A DNA stretch of 64,000 nucleotides from Sipunculus nudus (Eukaryota; Annelida; Sipuncula; Golfingiida; Sipunculidae). Within the stretch, counting starts at the first letter, position 1, and each line of letters starts with the position of its first letter. The DNA is taken from the NCBI GenBank assembly GCA_026874595.1, contig CM049318.1, positions 42,762,456 to 42,826,455 of the forward strand, read 5' to 3'. Made by a program: the position numbers and the translations under genes. The notes under the pieces are model-generated. The model saw only the letters and a program-made list of their open reading frames with translations. It was not told the origin of the DNA and searched no databases. This document shows positions 47,855 through 59,011 of this stretch, in pieces.

Positions 47855-48560
47855 CCATTAGGAGCAGCTGTGAAGAGTGACAGAGAGTTAGAAGCTCAAA
47901 ACTGCATATTTTCAAAAATTCAAAAGTTTTACCCCAAAAAAGAGAAATCTGGCAATAGCGCACTTTGGCACCTATGCGCAAAAATAAGCCCATGGACCCT
48001 AGTTTATGGTACTGTGATGGAAATGGCCCAATGTTTAATAGTTCTGGAGGTATAGCACCAAACAAATTTTCATGTTTTTTCATCTGCAACGCCCCCTGGC
48101 GGCCATTTCCAAAATCTAAAAAAAAAAAAAAACAATTTCGAAATATTATATTGTTACATAAAATATCTCAGAATCAGTACGATTGCTGCAAATTTGAAAA
48201 ATATCATGAAATTCCATGATTTCTCCCCAAAATTGCGTAACCATGGTAACAGCAGAATGAGGCAATTTTGTAGTGGTGGGACTGGCCATGCAGAGGCAAA
48301 TAATATGAACTACAGTTTAAGTGTTTATGATTATTTTTAGAAAGATATGAAGAAAAAAACTTTTGGGGGCTTTATGACGACTCCAACCTTGACCTCTGAC
48401 CGATAATGACCAAAAACAATAGGCTCCGAGGAGTATCCAATAGACACAAACACACTAAGTTTCAGAGCGATAGCTGCAAAATTGTGGTCTGTAGAGTGCG
48501 GACAGACAGACAGACAGACATCGTGACAAACATACCGAACTGACCAACATACTTGCCGAA
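47855..48560 (+). repeat. Dispersed repeat, copy 2 ('gccccctgg' family), unit 1
   Basis: Shares 'gccccctggcggccatttcc', 'accatggtaacagcag', 'aggctccgaggagtatcc' and a 'gacagacagacagacagac' end with 45620-46210. Short frames over it are not genes. Confidence 0.65.
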
Positions 48561-48634
48561 ATCTCGGTTTCCGGCAAGCAACAAACGACAGACACGACGA
48601 TTAGCCTATAGTCGCCAGACTAGGGCTGCCGACT

Positions 48635-49105
48635 ATAATAACAGTATAACATCAAATCAATATAATCACACAGCCTAATAAACAAAGTGCACAGTACCTG
48701 GATACCACCACTGTCACAACGATAATTCCTGTAAAATGTATATGCCGGATGAAAGTCTACACAAATCCTCTCTGAAAACAACAGTCAAATGTAAAGCTCT
48801 TGTAACAATCCAGAAAGTAAACTTGAGGCAGGCAGCATTTAATTGTATAGAGTTAGTAATAGTAGAATCCCTGAAATTACTGTATAATCGGACAGGTCCC
48901 ACAAACTGACATACACACGTCTGTGTCCGCTGGAATCTTCTTTAATCTCTCTCTCGGTTTTGAAACACAGCCCCCTATTTATAACTTTTTGCCCCAAGCC
49001 GAGAATTTTCCACTGCTCGAACAGTCTAAAGGATCTAACATAATACACAGTAAACACGCGTTACAGGATTCATCTAGAAGAACATCGCTGTGTCTTTACA
49101 TACCA
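48635..49105 (-). mobile_element. Internal LTR segment, inverted, unit 1
   Basis: Reverse complement of the middle of the LTR family (compare 1370-1800): 'cacgcgttacaggattcatc', 'gagaattttccactgctcg', the tract 'cctatttataac' where the TATA box would be, 'tccgctggaatcttct', and 'agtacctggataccacc'. Both LTR ends are missing. It is followed at once by a sense LTR-tail scrap. Confidence 0.85.
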
Positions 49106-50394
49106 CTGACTTCTTTATTCATACCCCTACCACCCGGTACTAGTAGTCCCGATAGTTCAGCAAAGTCCTTTTCTACATCGCAGCCCACGTCAACTGTGTC
49201 CAAGTCCAACAAAGACCAGTAATTTTCAAAGAAGATCTGTAATTACTGCAAAAAGGAAGGTCATCTAAAATCTGACTTCTTGAAACTTGCGAATAAAGCA
49301 AATAGCAAACCATTTGGTTTTGTTTCAAAATCTATACATAGCATAGTACAAGAGCCAAGTTCTTTTCATGTAAATAAGGGGTACAACAGATTTTTTGGCT
49401 CTAATAAAGAGTTTGATGCTACGAAGGCCCAAGTGCCGTCTGAATCCAAAGAAGAATCCGTAGCTTGCGGGGTAAAAACCTCAGTTGATTTCTGTGAGGA
49501 ATTTAATAAGGCTAGGTCCTTTCAAGACTCCTGCGAGGAGTATTCTCTAAATAAAGCTAAGTCCTTTTATGACTCTTGCCAGAGTATTTCAAATGAGACC
49601 AGGTCCTCTTATGACGAACAGAAGTTTGTTTCTGCTGAGGAAAGTTCCTCTGTTGACTCCCATGGGGTGATAAAAAGGATGTAGATTCCTTAAATGACTC
49701 TGAAAAAGATTTTATTACTGACACTGTCAATATCAGTTCTATGTTTGAAAAAAACTGTGGTAGCAAATTCTTATTTGAGCCATTCATACATGATGGTTTT
49801 TGTATCACTTTCAAGTGATTTTTCAGACTCTACCCCTATTAGAATTTTGAGGGACACGGGTTCCGGTCAGACTCTCATGTAAGCAAACACTTTGCCATTT
49901 TCTAATAGGTCTTTTACTAGTGCACATGCACTTGTTAATGGTGTGTTTTCAGATAAGCACACTTCAGTTCCCAGTTTGTTTCTATGTTAAAAATGGAGTG
50001 CTTATGCTTAAATGGCGACCACCTGATGTATGCGCTGATGATGAGTGGGCCATCAAACATCAAATAATAATGCCCAAAAGCTTTCGCAATGAAATTCTAA
50101 GCATGGCACATGAGGCTCCTTTGTTTGGCCATTTAGGTATAAATAAAACTTATCAGAAAGTTAGTACACACTTCTATTGGCGTAAACTCAGGAAAGATGT
50201 TGTACAATATTGTAAATCATGCCATACATGCCAGATGGTAGGCAAGCCCAATCAGAATCCTCCTAAGGCCCCACTAAGGCCTATTCCTGCTTTCAAGGAA
50301 TCATTCAGTAGGATTATTGTTGATTGTGTTGAACCACTGCCCAAAACAAAATCTTGACATGAATACTTGCTGACAATTATGTGCGCATCTACCA
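49106..50394 (+). pseudogene. Rearranged gag-protease-integrase relic, unit 1
   Basis: A 26-base sense LTR scrap ('actgacttctttattcatac', 49106-49131) is joined directly to gag sequence at about 49135 ('actagtagtcccgatag', compare 3128). The zinc knuckle at 49234-49278 has lost its last cysteine (SDF instead of SDC). The acidic linker and protease DTGSG (about 49850) follow. About 450 bases between protease and integrase are deleted at about 49970. The integrase HHCC module is present, with a stop at 50355. The relic ends at about 50394, where the transposon-like element starts. Confidence 0.85.
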
Positions 50395-50545
50395 TTTTTA
50401 CCCTGTGGCAATATAGTCGAGTTGCCAGTAGGGGGTACCTATGAATTGTCTATAGTATAAGGTTTTTCGATGGATTTGTGATGGTAGGGGTCCACTGACA
50501 CTTTTGAGTTGGGTTGTCCTCACGACAATTTTGGGCAATTTTTTT

Positions 50546-51200
50546 ATATGCAAATTAGGGCCGCCATTAACGGAAATTCTATTTTCTTCAATATCTCAAG
50601 AACTAACCGTTATAACTGATATAATATGGCGTCTAGACCTAGGTTTTCATGGTCAAAGATTAATATAAGACCATGGCTATACCTTTTGCAGCTATATTTG
50701 TGGTTTTAATATGCAAATTAGGGCTGCCATTAACGAAAATTCTATTTTCTTCAATATCTCAAGAACTAACCGTTATAACTGATATAATATTGCGTCTAGA
50801 CCTAGGTTTTCATGGTCAAAGATTAATATAAGACCATGGCTATACCTTTTGCTGCTATATTTGTGGTTTTAATATGCAAATTAGGGCCGCCATTGACGGA
50901 AATTCTATTTTCTTCAATATCTCAAGAAGTAACCATTATAATTGATCTAATATTACGTCTAGGCCTAGGTTTTCATGGTCAAAGATTAATATGAGATCAT
51001 GGCTATACCTTTTGGAGCTATATTTGTGGCTTTAATATGCAAATTATGACCGCCATTGACGAAAATTCTATTGTCTTCAATATCTCAAGAACTAATTATG
51101 GTACTTGATCAAATATGCTGTCTAGACCGGGTTTTTCATGGTCAAAGATTATCATTAGACCATATTCATTCTTTTTTGGGACTATAGTTGTCGTTTAAAT
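50546..51200 (+). repeat. 163-bp tandem repeat, left arm, unit 1 (4 copies)
   Basis: 'atatgcaaatta' occurs at 50546, 50709, 50872, 51035 and 51199, giving spacings of 163, 163, 163 and 164. Each unit has 'ttcttcaatatctcaag' and 'ttttcatggtcaaagatta'. The last units are the most diverged. Confidence 0.95.
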
Positions 51201-51717
51201 ATGCAAATTAGGGCCGCCATTGAAGAAAAACTAACAGTTCATTATTCTTTTATTTTAAGTCAATTATTGTAGAAAAATTGATTTCATGTCTCCATAAGTG
51301 TGGTTTTTTCATGTAACATTCTCATAAAAAGGTTTTACCATGTCCCACAGATTACTAACATGGATTCATTATAATAGACTACAACCACCAGCATGATGTA
51401 CTAGTAGTGTGCCGGGCTGCAAAGCTGTTGATTGTATCGGATATTCAGTTTAAGGTGAGGCAACACTATAGATACTTTCATTTTATATCAAAATAACTCT
51501 TCTGTAACAGTGAAAGTTCACTGCAAAGTTCTAATGAAAAATACTCAATGAAGTTAACATTAAGCAGCAACAAAACATTTAAAAGCATTCACTTACACAT
51601 CTAATTGGGTGGACGGAACCAGTATATCAATGTTTTGAGCATACTTTATTGGGAAAAGTCTCCCTTTCTGTTGTGTCTGAGACTGCCCTTATGTTGATAT
51701 CTTCTTGACGGTGTCGC

Positions 51718-51735
51718 TATAATCTTTTTTCTTAG
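51718..51735 (+). promoter_or_regulatory. Possible splice acceptor just before the start codon
   Basis: 'taatcttttttcttag' immediately precedes the ATG at 51736, a pyrimidine tract with AG. An upstream untranslated or coding exon within the left arm is therefore possible. The same sequence precedes 61642 in unit 2. Confidence 0.45.
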
Positions 51736-54700
51736 ATGGCCGATGATCGATGCCTTGTGCCATTATGCCAGGAGAAGGGGGAGCTACAAACGTTCAAGGA
51801 ACGAGGTATAAGAACACTCATTCAGCGCAGCAAAGAGAGAGGTGACGATCTGCATGAGAAGCTACAAACGATTCTGGACTCAGCAGGGGATCAGTCCACT
51901 GTAAAATGTCATAAGGCATGCTGTTGTGCATACACGTCTAAGCAAAATGTGGCAAAATTCCTTGCAAAGAAAAGGAGGGAAGGCTTCTTACAGTCAGATT
52001 TTGAGGAACCATGTATTCGGGTTAGACGATCTCATCTTCCTAAATTCCAGTTCCAGAAGCATTGTTTGATTTGTGGAAAAGAATGTGTTGCAAAAGACCC
52101 AAAACATCCAGATAGATGGGAACATGTCATTCAATGTGAAACCAAGGACGGCCCAGGAATTGCAGAATTTAAAGATGTACTATTAGATGTATGTGAGCAA
52201 AGAAATGATGAATGGGGCAGACAAGTAGAATTCCGCATTAAAGGGGTACTTGCCGATCTACCGGCTGCTGATGCACAGTACCACAAGAAATGTTACGATT
52301 CATTTATGACACTTCCTAAGTACACCGATCTTTCAGCTCAGAGTGAGGTATTTGATGACGACGCACTGAAGAAGACCAATATACCAATCAACATCTCGGC
52401 ACATGGACATCTATCGAACTGTATGATATTTACCGTGGCTTCGATGGTATATTATCTCTGCAACAGATGTTCACAAAACTCACAAATTATTTAGGGGATG
52501 ACTTTGTTATAATTCGCGTGGAAGGTTGTGCATCAGTAGTCGGGTTTCGGAACTTCGTAGGCAAAACCCTTAAGATGGTGAAAATTGATTCAGTGGATGA
52601 CGAAAATGTGAATGCTGTTGTGAGACAAGTAAGCAGTGAGGCGCGATCAATTAAGCATAATAATGCAGTGTATGATCTTGGTGATTTCACATACACCAAC
52701 ACGCTCAAACAGACTAGCCCCACACTGCTGAAACTGATATCTTTATTAGTGTCGAAAGGTAAAGTGACCAGTAAGTCCCTGAAGTCTGACCCAAGCTGTG
52801 CAATGCCACATTACACGCACAAGAAACCAAACAACGCTAGGATCAGCACTGAAATTGCACCATAAGTACGGCAGCTCTGAGTTAATCAAACTCCTGCATA
52901 ATCATGGGTTCACGGTTACATATGAAGAGGTAATTCGTTTTAGGAAATCAGCCGCAAAATATGTGGGCGAGAACAGTAATCTTCTTCATCAAGCCATGGG
53001 TCTTACTCGGAGGGTTGGTCCAATCTTTGGATGGTTTGATAACTTTGACCTTCTGGTTTCAACTCCGAATGGACGCCGAGAGACACATGTCATGGCCCAT
53101 GAGTTTCAAATGAATCCTGCTGGCATTATCCAGAAAGGTAATGCTGAACCTGGGGTTATGACACTTGTGATCCCACGCCTGCTGAAAACGGCTGCGCGGT
53201 CTCTTAGACATTCACCGTGTATTCCAATGCATCACTACACTGGACCAAAGAAGGTAAACCCTCCTGCAATTTCTATAACATCAGGAATCCCGTTTGTAGA
53301 TGTGTGCGCCAGGGAGAAGAGTCTTGCTTCCGCTGAGCTAAAAGATGCTCAATGGTTAAACACACTATCCTCAGACAAGGGTGTCGAGTGGCATGGATTC
53401 AATAAACAGCTTGCCAGAGAACAAGCTACACTGAAACCACCGACTGTATATATGTTCGGTCACCTCATTGATTCCCCACCTCCTCATCCGGATACAGTAT
53501 TAACATCCCTAGTCTACATGAAGAAGTCGCTGGCTGACCAGGGTATGAGTTATGTTAATCTCTCCATCGACATGCAGCTTTATATGGTTGCCCAGCAGAT
53601 CAAATGGAATGACCCAGAGAAATTCAGAGATGTCATCATTCGTCCAGGAGCGATGCACATCATCATGTCATTTTTAGGATGCATTGGAAACTTGATGAAA
53701 GGGTCTGGCTTGGACATTCTGGTTGGAGCAGCCTTCGGACATGTCACAGGGATTATGAATGGTAAGGCATGGGTTAGGGCCATAAGAGCTTTTCGAATGG
53801 TGACAGTTGTCCTTTTGCATGACTTTCTTAAAAATGGAGAGAAAACGTTTGAAGAAATATCTGAATATCTGGAAGAAGCAAGACAACACCCAACAGGAAA
53901 ACATTGGGTGGACAATTTTATCAAACCCACACTTCTGGCCCATCAGTTCCTGCGTGCTGAAAGGGAAGGAGATTGGCTGTTTCAACAATTTTCCTTAGAA
54001 CGGATGCTACCTTACTTCTTCAGTGCAGGCCATATCCATTACGCCAGGTATATTTCATGGCACTTGAAGGAGATGCACACTCTACCAGAAGAAGTCAAGT
54101 CCGATCTCAAAGCTGGTGCACATGTCTGCAGACACAATGAAGGATTTTGGAACTCAGTGTCAAGCGATCAGTTCGGGGAACAGACTGCTATCAAGACGGG
54201 GAAAGGAGGTTTAAAGGGACTGACACTATCATCAGAGCTCATGGCCGAATGGATTGATTCGTTTCCAGTCTTTTCGTACATTTCTGATACCTATGAATCA
54301 GTATTCTCTGATTCACCTACAGGGAACACGGCCCTTTCTAAGCATGTAGAAGAGGGAACCCAAAGGCTCCAGCTTGATAAAAGTGACCGAGAGCGTATTG
54401 CTGAACAGTGGAGAGTCCGACTCTCTATAACATTGTTCACGGACAAATTGCTCCAAAAGAAGTTAACGTGCATGATGCACTACTCATTGGAGAGAAGATG
54501 CTTGCGTCATTTCGAAAATCCTTGCCATCTGGCTTCCATTCCAAGATATCAAGTCCAGTCAAGACTATGGAACTAATGAAGAAAGGTATAAAGGTTGGCG
54601 ACAAAACTGTTTTTGATTTAGAAACCATTTTTCTTCGTCTTCTGATGGTAGGACAACAGAGACAGCTTCAGCTAGAAAATATATTCCAGTATGAGTTGTG

Positions 54701-56030
54701 CGCAGTGCCATCCTCGATAATTGACGAATATGGTTGTTTGAGAAAAGGCAACAAGTCCATACTCGCGAAGCGTCTTTGTGCAACTGCACATAAAGCAACT
54801 GCTCCAGATGTGATAATCGTGGATGGCCAGCAGCTGCTTTATCGCATTTCTTGGCCTCATGGGGGTAATGCATCAACCCTAGTTGAGAGTATGAAACGCC
54901 GTCTCATCTGCTACCCGGTAGACAGTCAGAAAATCTTGGTCTTTGACAAATACGATGACTTGTCAGCTAAAGACCATGAAAGACTGCGACGCGCTGGTGA
55001 GGGTTCAACCGACTACAAGTTGACCACGAATAGTCCATTACCTAAACGGGAAGCAGTCATGAAGAATAAGCAAAACAAGCGGCAACTGTCGCAAGTGCTC
55101 TCAACCTTCAACTTCGGAACAAATGTAGAAGTGGAGGGTCCATCCTCCGAACATTTTTCGCACGATGAAGCTGACATCACAATGGTTGCGCATTGGTTTG
55201 TATTGCTAGTTTACTGGGTATGGAAGGCTCAGTTGCACAAAGTGTGCAGTGTCCAGATGGAACGTTGGGATGGGGTCATCATTGACATCAATGAAACATG
55301 CACGAAGCTGGGTCCCAAATGTTTGCAGCTGTTAGGAATGCACGCGATGAGTGGCTGCGATACAGTTTCCTATCCGTTTAATAAAGGAAAAATGAGTGCT
55401 CTGAACGTTTTACACACTGGAAACGTTTCAGGATTGTCTGAGATATTGGGTGAAGAGAGTGCTACACAAGCTGACCTTGTAGCAACAGGTCAACAGTTCT
55501 TTTCGGCTCTGTATGGTCAGTCGAAGTTCTCTTCAATGAATGAGGCCCGATTCAATATCTACACAAAAAAGAAAGGCAAAACAATTCGAATAATGGCCTT
55601 GCCTCTAACAGATGCCAACCTTGCCCTCCACGTGAAGCGGGCGCATCTGCAGACGATGCTGTGGAAGGCAGCCGATCAACACGGACCTCCAACAGTGGAT
55701 ATATGTCAGTTCGGATGGCATATTGAGGATGGCATCCCATCACCCAGTGTTGCTTCTGGTCCTCCCGCTCCTCCTGGACTAGTTGATGTGCTAAGCTGCG
55801 GTTGCAAGTCAGAGAACAATGCCTGCAGGATTCTGTCCTGCAGCTGTCATCGAAACAAACTATCATGCACTAGTTATTGCAAATGTGGGGGTTCGGAGAG
55901 GTGCTTTAATTCGTTCTCGACAAGACCCAGTGAACAAGATGACGAGGATGATGGCAGTAGCTTTTCTGATATATATATATATATATGCCTGAGTTTAACA
56001 TTTTCCTTTGCAGTACTATACAGGTTTTGA
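51736..56030 (+). pseudogene. Large transposon-type protein (Cys/His N-terminus, PIN/FEN-like nuclease, CXC tail), frameshifted, unit 1
   Basis: About 1,430 codons in four frame segments: 51736 to about 52380; about 52360-52782; 52783 to about 54405; 54408-56030. N-terminal Cys/His clusters include CLICGKEC (about 52065) and YHKKCYDSF (about 52290). The middle (52800-54400) is long, Trp/His-rich and unrecognised. The last segment has acidic blocks spaced like a PIN/FEN (XPG) nuclease: IIVDGQQLL (Asp at 54822), VFDKYDD (about 54945), HDEAD (about 55161) and MSGCD (55353). A CXC-type cluster follows at 55797-55904 (CGCKSENNACRILSCSC...). Proteins with this tail are common, uncharacterised and multicopy in cnidarians and molluscs. 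From memory, Academ-type transposons pair a transposase with an XPG nuclease, which is my best guess; I see no secure DDE triad. The first break is shared with unit 2, the second is not, and the third cannot be compared. The end of the frame reads through an (AT)n run (55971-55986), so the native stop is uncertain. Confidence 0.7.
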
Positions 56031-56158
56031 TCAGATTCAGCCATATACATTTCATGAATGCAGCAAACGAAGTGTAATTGTTTTTTATGTTCTCCTGAAA
56101 CTTCTGGGATAACAATTATTTTTTCCCAAATGGCATTCATAAGTGATGAAATCACTTT

Positions 56159-56168
56159 AATAAATAAA
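56159..56168 (+). terminator. Overlapping polyadenylation signals after the transposon gene
   Basis: AATAAATAAA, two overlapping AATAAA hexamers, about 130 bases after the stop of the last frame. Confidence 0.5.
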
Positions 56169-56389
56169 GATATCCTTTATCAACCAGATGATTCGCAGTT
56201 TTTATTCATAGTTCCAAATACTCAGAATTTGATGTAACGGAACATAATCTGTGACAGACATATGTTTCCTGAGATACCAGGGGCATACTTGTCATAGGAG
56301 GCTACACCTAAAAATTATATCTCTAATAGTCATAATCATAGGCTTATGTTGATCACCGACCATGAAAACCCCTGTCTAGAAACCATATT

Positions 56390-56654
56390 TGATCAAGTAC
56401 CATAATTAGTTCTTGAGATATCGAAGGAAATAGAATTTTCGTCAATGGCGGCCCTAATTTGCATATTTAAACCACAAATATAGCTCGAAAAGGTATAGCC
56501 ATGGTCCCATATTAATCTTTGACCATGAAAACCTAGGTCTAGACGCAATATTTTATCAGTTATAACGGTTAGTTCTTGAGATATTGAAGAAAATAGAATT
56601 TTCGTTAATGGCGGCCCTAATTTGCATATTAAAACCACAAATATAGCCGCAAAA
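56390..56654 (-). repeat. 163-bp repeat, right arm, inverted, unit 1
   Basis: Reverse complement of the left-arm units: 'cttgagatattgaag', 'ggcggccctaatttgcatat' at 56461 and 56624 (spacing 163). Cut off at the junction with unit 2. Confidence 0.93.
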
Positions 56655-56696
56655 GGACCTGTATGTTCTTATAAAATTGTTTGCCATATAGACAAA

Positions 56697-56704
<8 letters not shown>

Positions 56705-56753
<49 letters not shown>
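56705..56753. repeat. (AT)n microsatellite in unit 2
   Basis: Counterpart of 46792-46845. Confidence 0.95.
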
Positions 56754-56757
<4 letters not shown>

Positions 56758-57759
56758 ACATTTGTGTTTGTGTAATTTATGTGTTTATGTACTTTATACA
56801 TGTGCATTTTACAGAAATTGTGCCGCTCTCCCAGTTCAAGTTACTTTTTTATCTTCCTTTTAACTTTCATGTACCGTATGCAATAATTTAAGTATATTGT
56901 ATATATGTCATTGAGAACTGTAAATAAAATCTTATGGTGAATTTGTGAGATAAATGTTGTATTTTTTTTACTATAAATAGACACTGCATACATCCAAATA
57001 TTATTTACATGAAGATAATATCCTTTAATCTTTAATATAGTAAGTATTTATTTTACTTTTATCCTTAAACTATTGAAAGTTAACACTTCGTTACCCTTAT
57101 ATAATTACAACTAACAAGTATTTATTGTATTTTGAGATAATTTATTATTATATATTGTCAATGAATATTATTTATCTTGTGTAGGCCCTATTGTTAAAAT
57201 AAACAGTGTAATGACCGTATTCTTATTATTACTTATTCATGGCGGTCATTAAGTCACACATTAACCATAGAATATACAAGTCCCATGTATTATCTCATGC
57301 ATGTGTGATTCCAAGTGCAATTTTAATTTAAAATAAGAATTTTTTTATTTGTTTTAATAATTACCAAATATGCATCTTCCCTTTACTTTAAAGAACAGCT
57401 TAATTATTCAAGAATGTAGGTCTACCTTTCATTGATCACCAAAATTTGAGGCATGTTCGCGCTTTGTCAGTGCAACAAATCTGTAACTAACAATCATAAC
57501 AGCGATCTTGCATCTTTGAATGCAAATTAATGTCCATTGGTCATTTTCAACATGGGTACAATAAAAAAGAACTACAGGCCTACAATTAAATTTGTATCCT
57601 CGTCATGACACAGTTACTTACCTTTTCACCAGAGATATATGCCAAGTACATGTATATAAGTAATCACAGGAGGAACATATCTTCGCATGCACATGACCAC
57701 ATCAATACTTTGACTGGGACACGCGCTTCAACAAGACCAAGATTGTTATATTTTGTTTA

Positions 57760-58466
57760 AACCCATTAGGAGCTGCTGTGAAGTGTGACAGAGAGTTAGA
57801 AGCTCAAAACTGCATATTTTCAAAAATTCAAAAGTTTTACCCCAAAAAAGAGAAATCTGGCAATAGCGCACTTTGGCACCTATGCGCAAAAATAAGCCCA
57901 TGGACCCTAGTTTATGGTACTGTGATGGAAATGGCCCAATGTTTAATAGTTCTGGAGGTATAGCACCAAACAAATTTTCATGTTTTTTCATCTGCAACGC
58001 CCCCTGGCGGCCATTTCCAAAATCTAAAAAAAAAAAAAAAATTTCGAAATATTATATTGTTACATAAAATATCTCAGAATCAGTACGATTGCTGCAAATT
58101 TGAAAAATATCATGAAATTCCATGATTTCTCCCCAAAATTGCGTAACCATGGTAACAGCAGAATGAGGCAATTTTGTAGTGGTGGGACTGGCCATGCAGA
58201 GGCAAATAATATGAACTACAGTTTAAGTGTTTATGATTATTTTTAGAAAGATATGAAGAAAAAAACTTTTGGGGGCTTTATGACGACTCCAACCTTGACC
58301 TCTGACCGATAATGACCAAAAACAATAGGCTCCGAGGAGTATCCAATAGACACAAACACACTAAGTTTCAGAGCGATAGCTGCAAAATTGTGGTCTGTAG
58401 AGTGCGGACAGACAGACAGACAGACATCGTGACAAACATACCGAACTGACCAACATACTTGCCGAA
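57760..58466 (+). repeat. Dispersed repeat, copy 3 ('gccccctgg' family), unit 2
   Basis: Counterpart of 47855-48560, with a shorter poly-A run at about 58027. Confidence 0.65.
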
Positions 58467-58540
58467 ATCTCGGTTTCCGGCAAGCAACAAACGACAGACA
58501 CGACGATTAGCCTATAGTCGCCAGACTAGGGCTGCCGACT

Positions 58541-59011
58541 ATAATAACAGTATAACATCAAATCAATATAATCACACAGCCTAATAAACAAAGTGCACAG
58601 TACCTGGATACCACCACTGTCACAACGATAATTCCTGTAAAATGTATATGCCGGATGAAAGTCTACACAAATCCTCTCTGAAAACAACAGTCAAATGTAA
58701 AGCTCTTGTAACAATCCAGAAAGTAAACTTGAGGCAGGCAGCATTTAATTGTATAGAGTTAGTAATAGTAGAATCCCTGAAATTACTGTATAATCGGACA
58801 GGTCCCACAAACTGACATACACACGTCTGTGTCCGCTGGAATCTTCTTTAATCTCTCTCTCGGTTTTGAAACACAGTCCCCTATTTATAACTTCTTGCCC
58901 CAAGCCGAGAATTTTCCACTGCTCGAACAGTCTAAAGGATCTAACATAATACACAGTAAACACGCGTTACAGGATTCATCTAGAAGAACATCGCTGTGTC
59001 TTTACATACCA
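58541..59011 (-). mobile_element. Internal LTR segment, inverted, unit 2
   Basis: Counterpart of 48635-49105 with a few substitutions (for example 'cagtcccc' for 'cagccccc'). Confidence 0.85.

Larger units (their letters stand above)
46742..56654. repeat. Tandem segmental duplication, unit 1 (about 9.9 kb)
   Basis: Starts 'aggacctgtatgttctc' and repeats from 56655 ('aggacctgtatgttctt'). The offset is 9913 at the left, settling to 9906 after length changes in the (AT)n and poly-A runs, then 9905 after 52783. Reading both copies side by side I noted roughly 15-20 substitutions over 7.3 kb. The unit holds an (AT)n run, a 1.7-kb non-coding part, an LTR/gag/pol relic and a gene-bearing transposon-like element. 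Confidence 0.95.
50394..56654 (+). mobile_element. Candidate DNA transposon with inverted 163-bp repeat arms, unit 1
   Basis: Inserted into integrase sequence at about 50394. The left arm (50546-51200) holds four direct 163-164-bp repeats; the right arm (about 56390-56654) holds the same repeat inverted, at least 1.6 copies. One large gene (51736-56030) lies between, transcribed from left to right. The right end is cut by the duplication junction at 56654, so the true terminus and target duplication cannot be read here. The layout fits a DNA transposon with long inverted arms built of subrepeats. Confidence 0.65.

Noticed and set aside
48714-49057. Minus-strand frames of 62-72 codons (and copies at 58620-58963)
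   Set aside because: They lie within inverted LTR sequence; the other LTRs have matching short frames, so they are not genes.
53485-53998. Minus-strand frames of 104-116 codons inside the transposon gene (and their copies at 63485-63893)
   Set aside because: Shadows of the plus-strand coding sequence.
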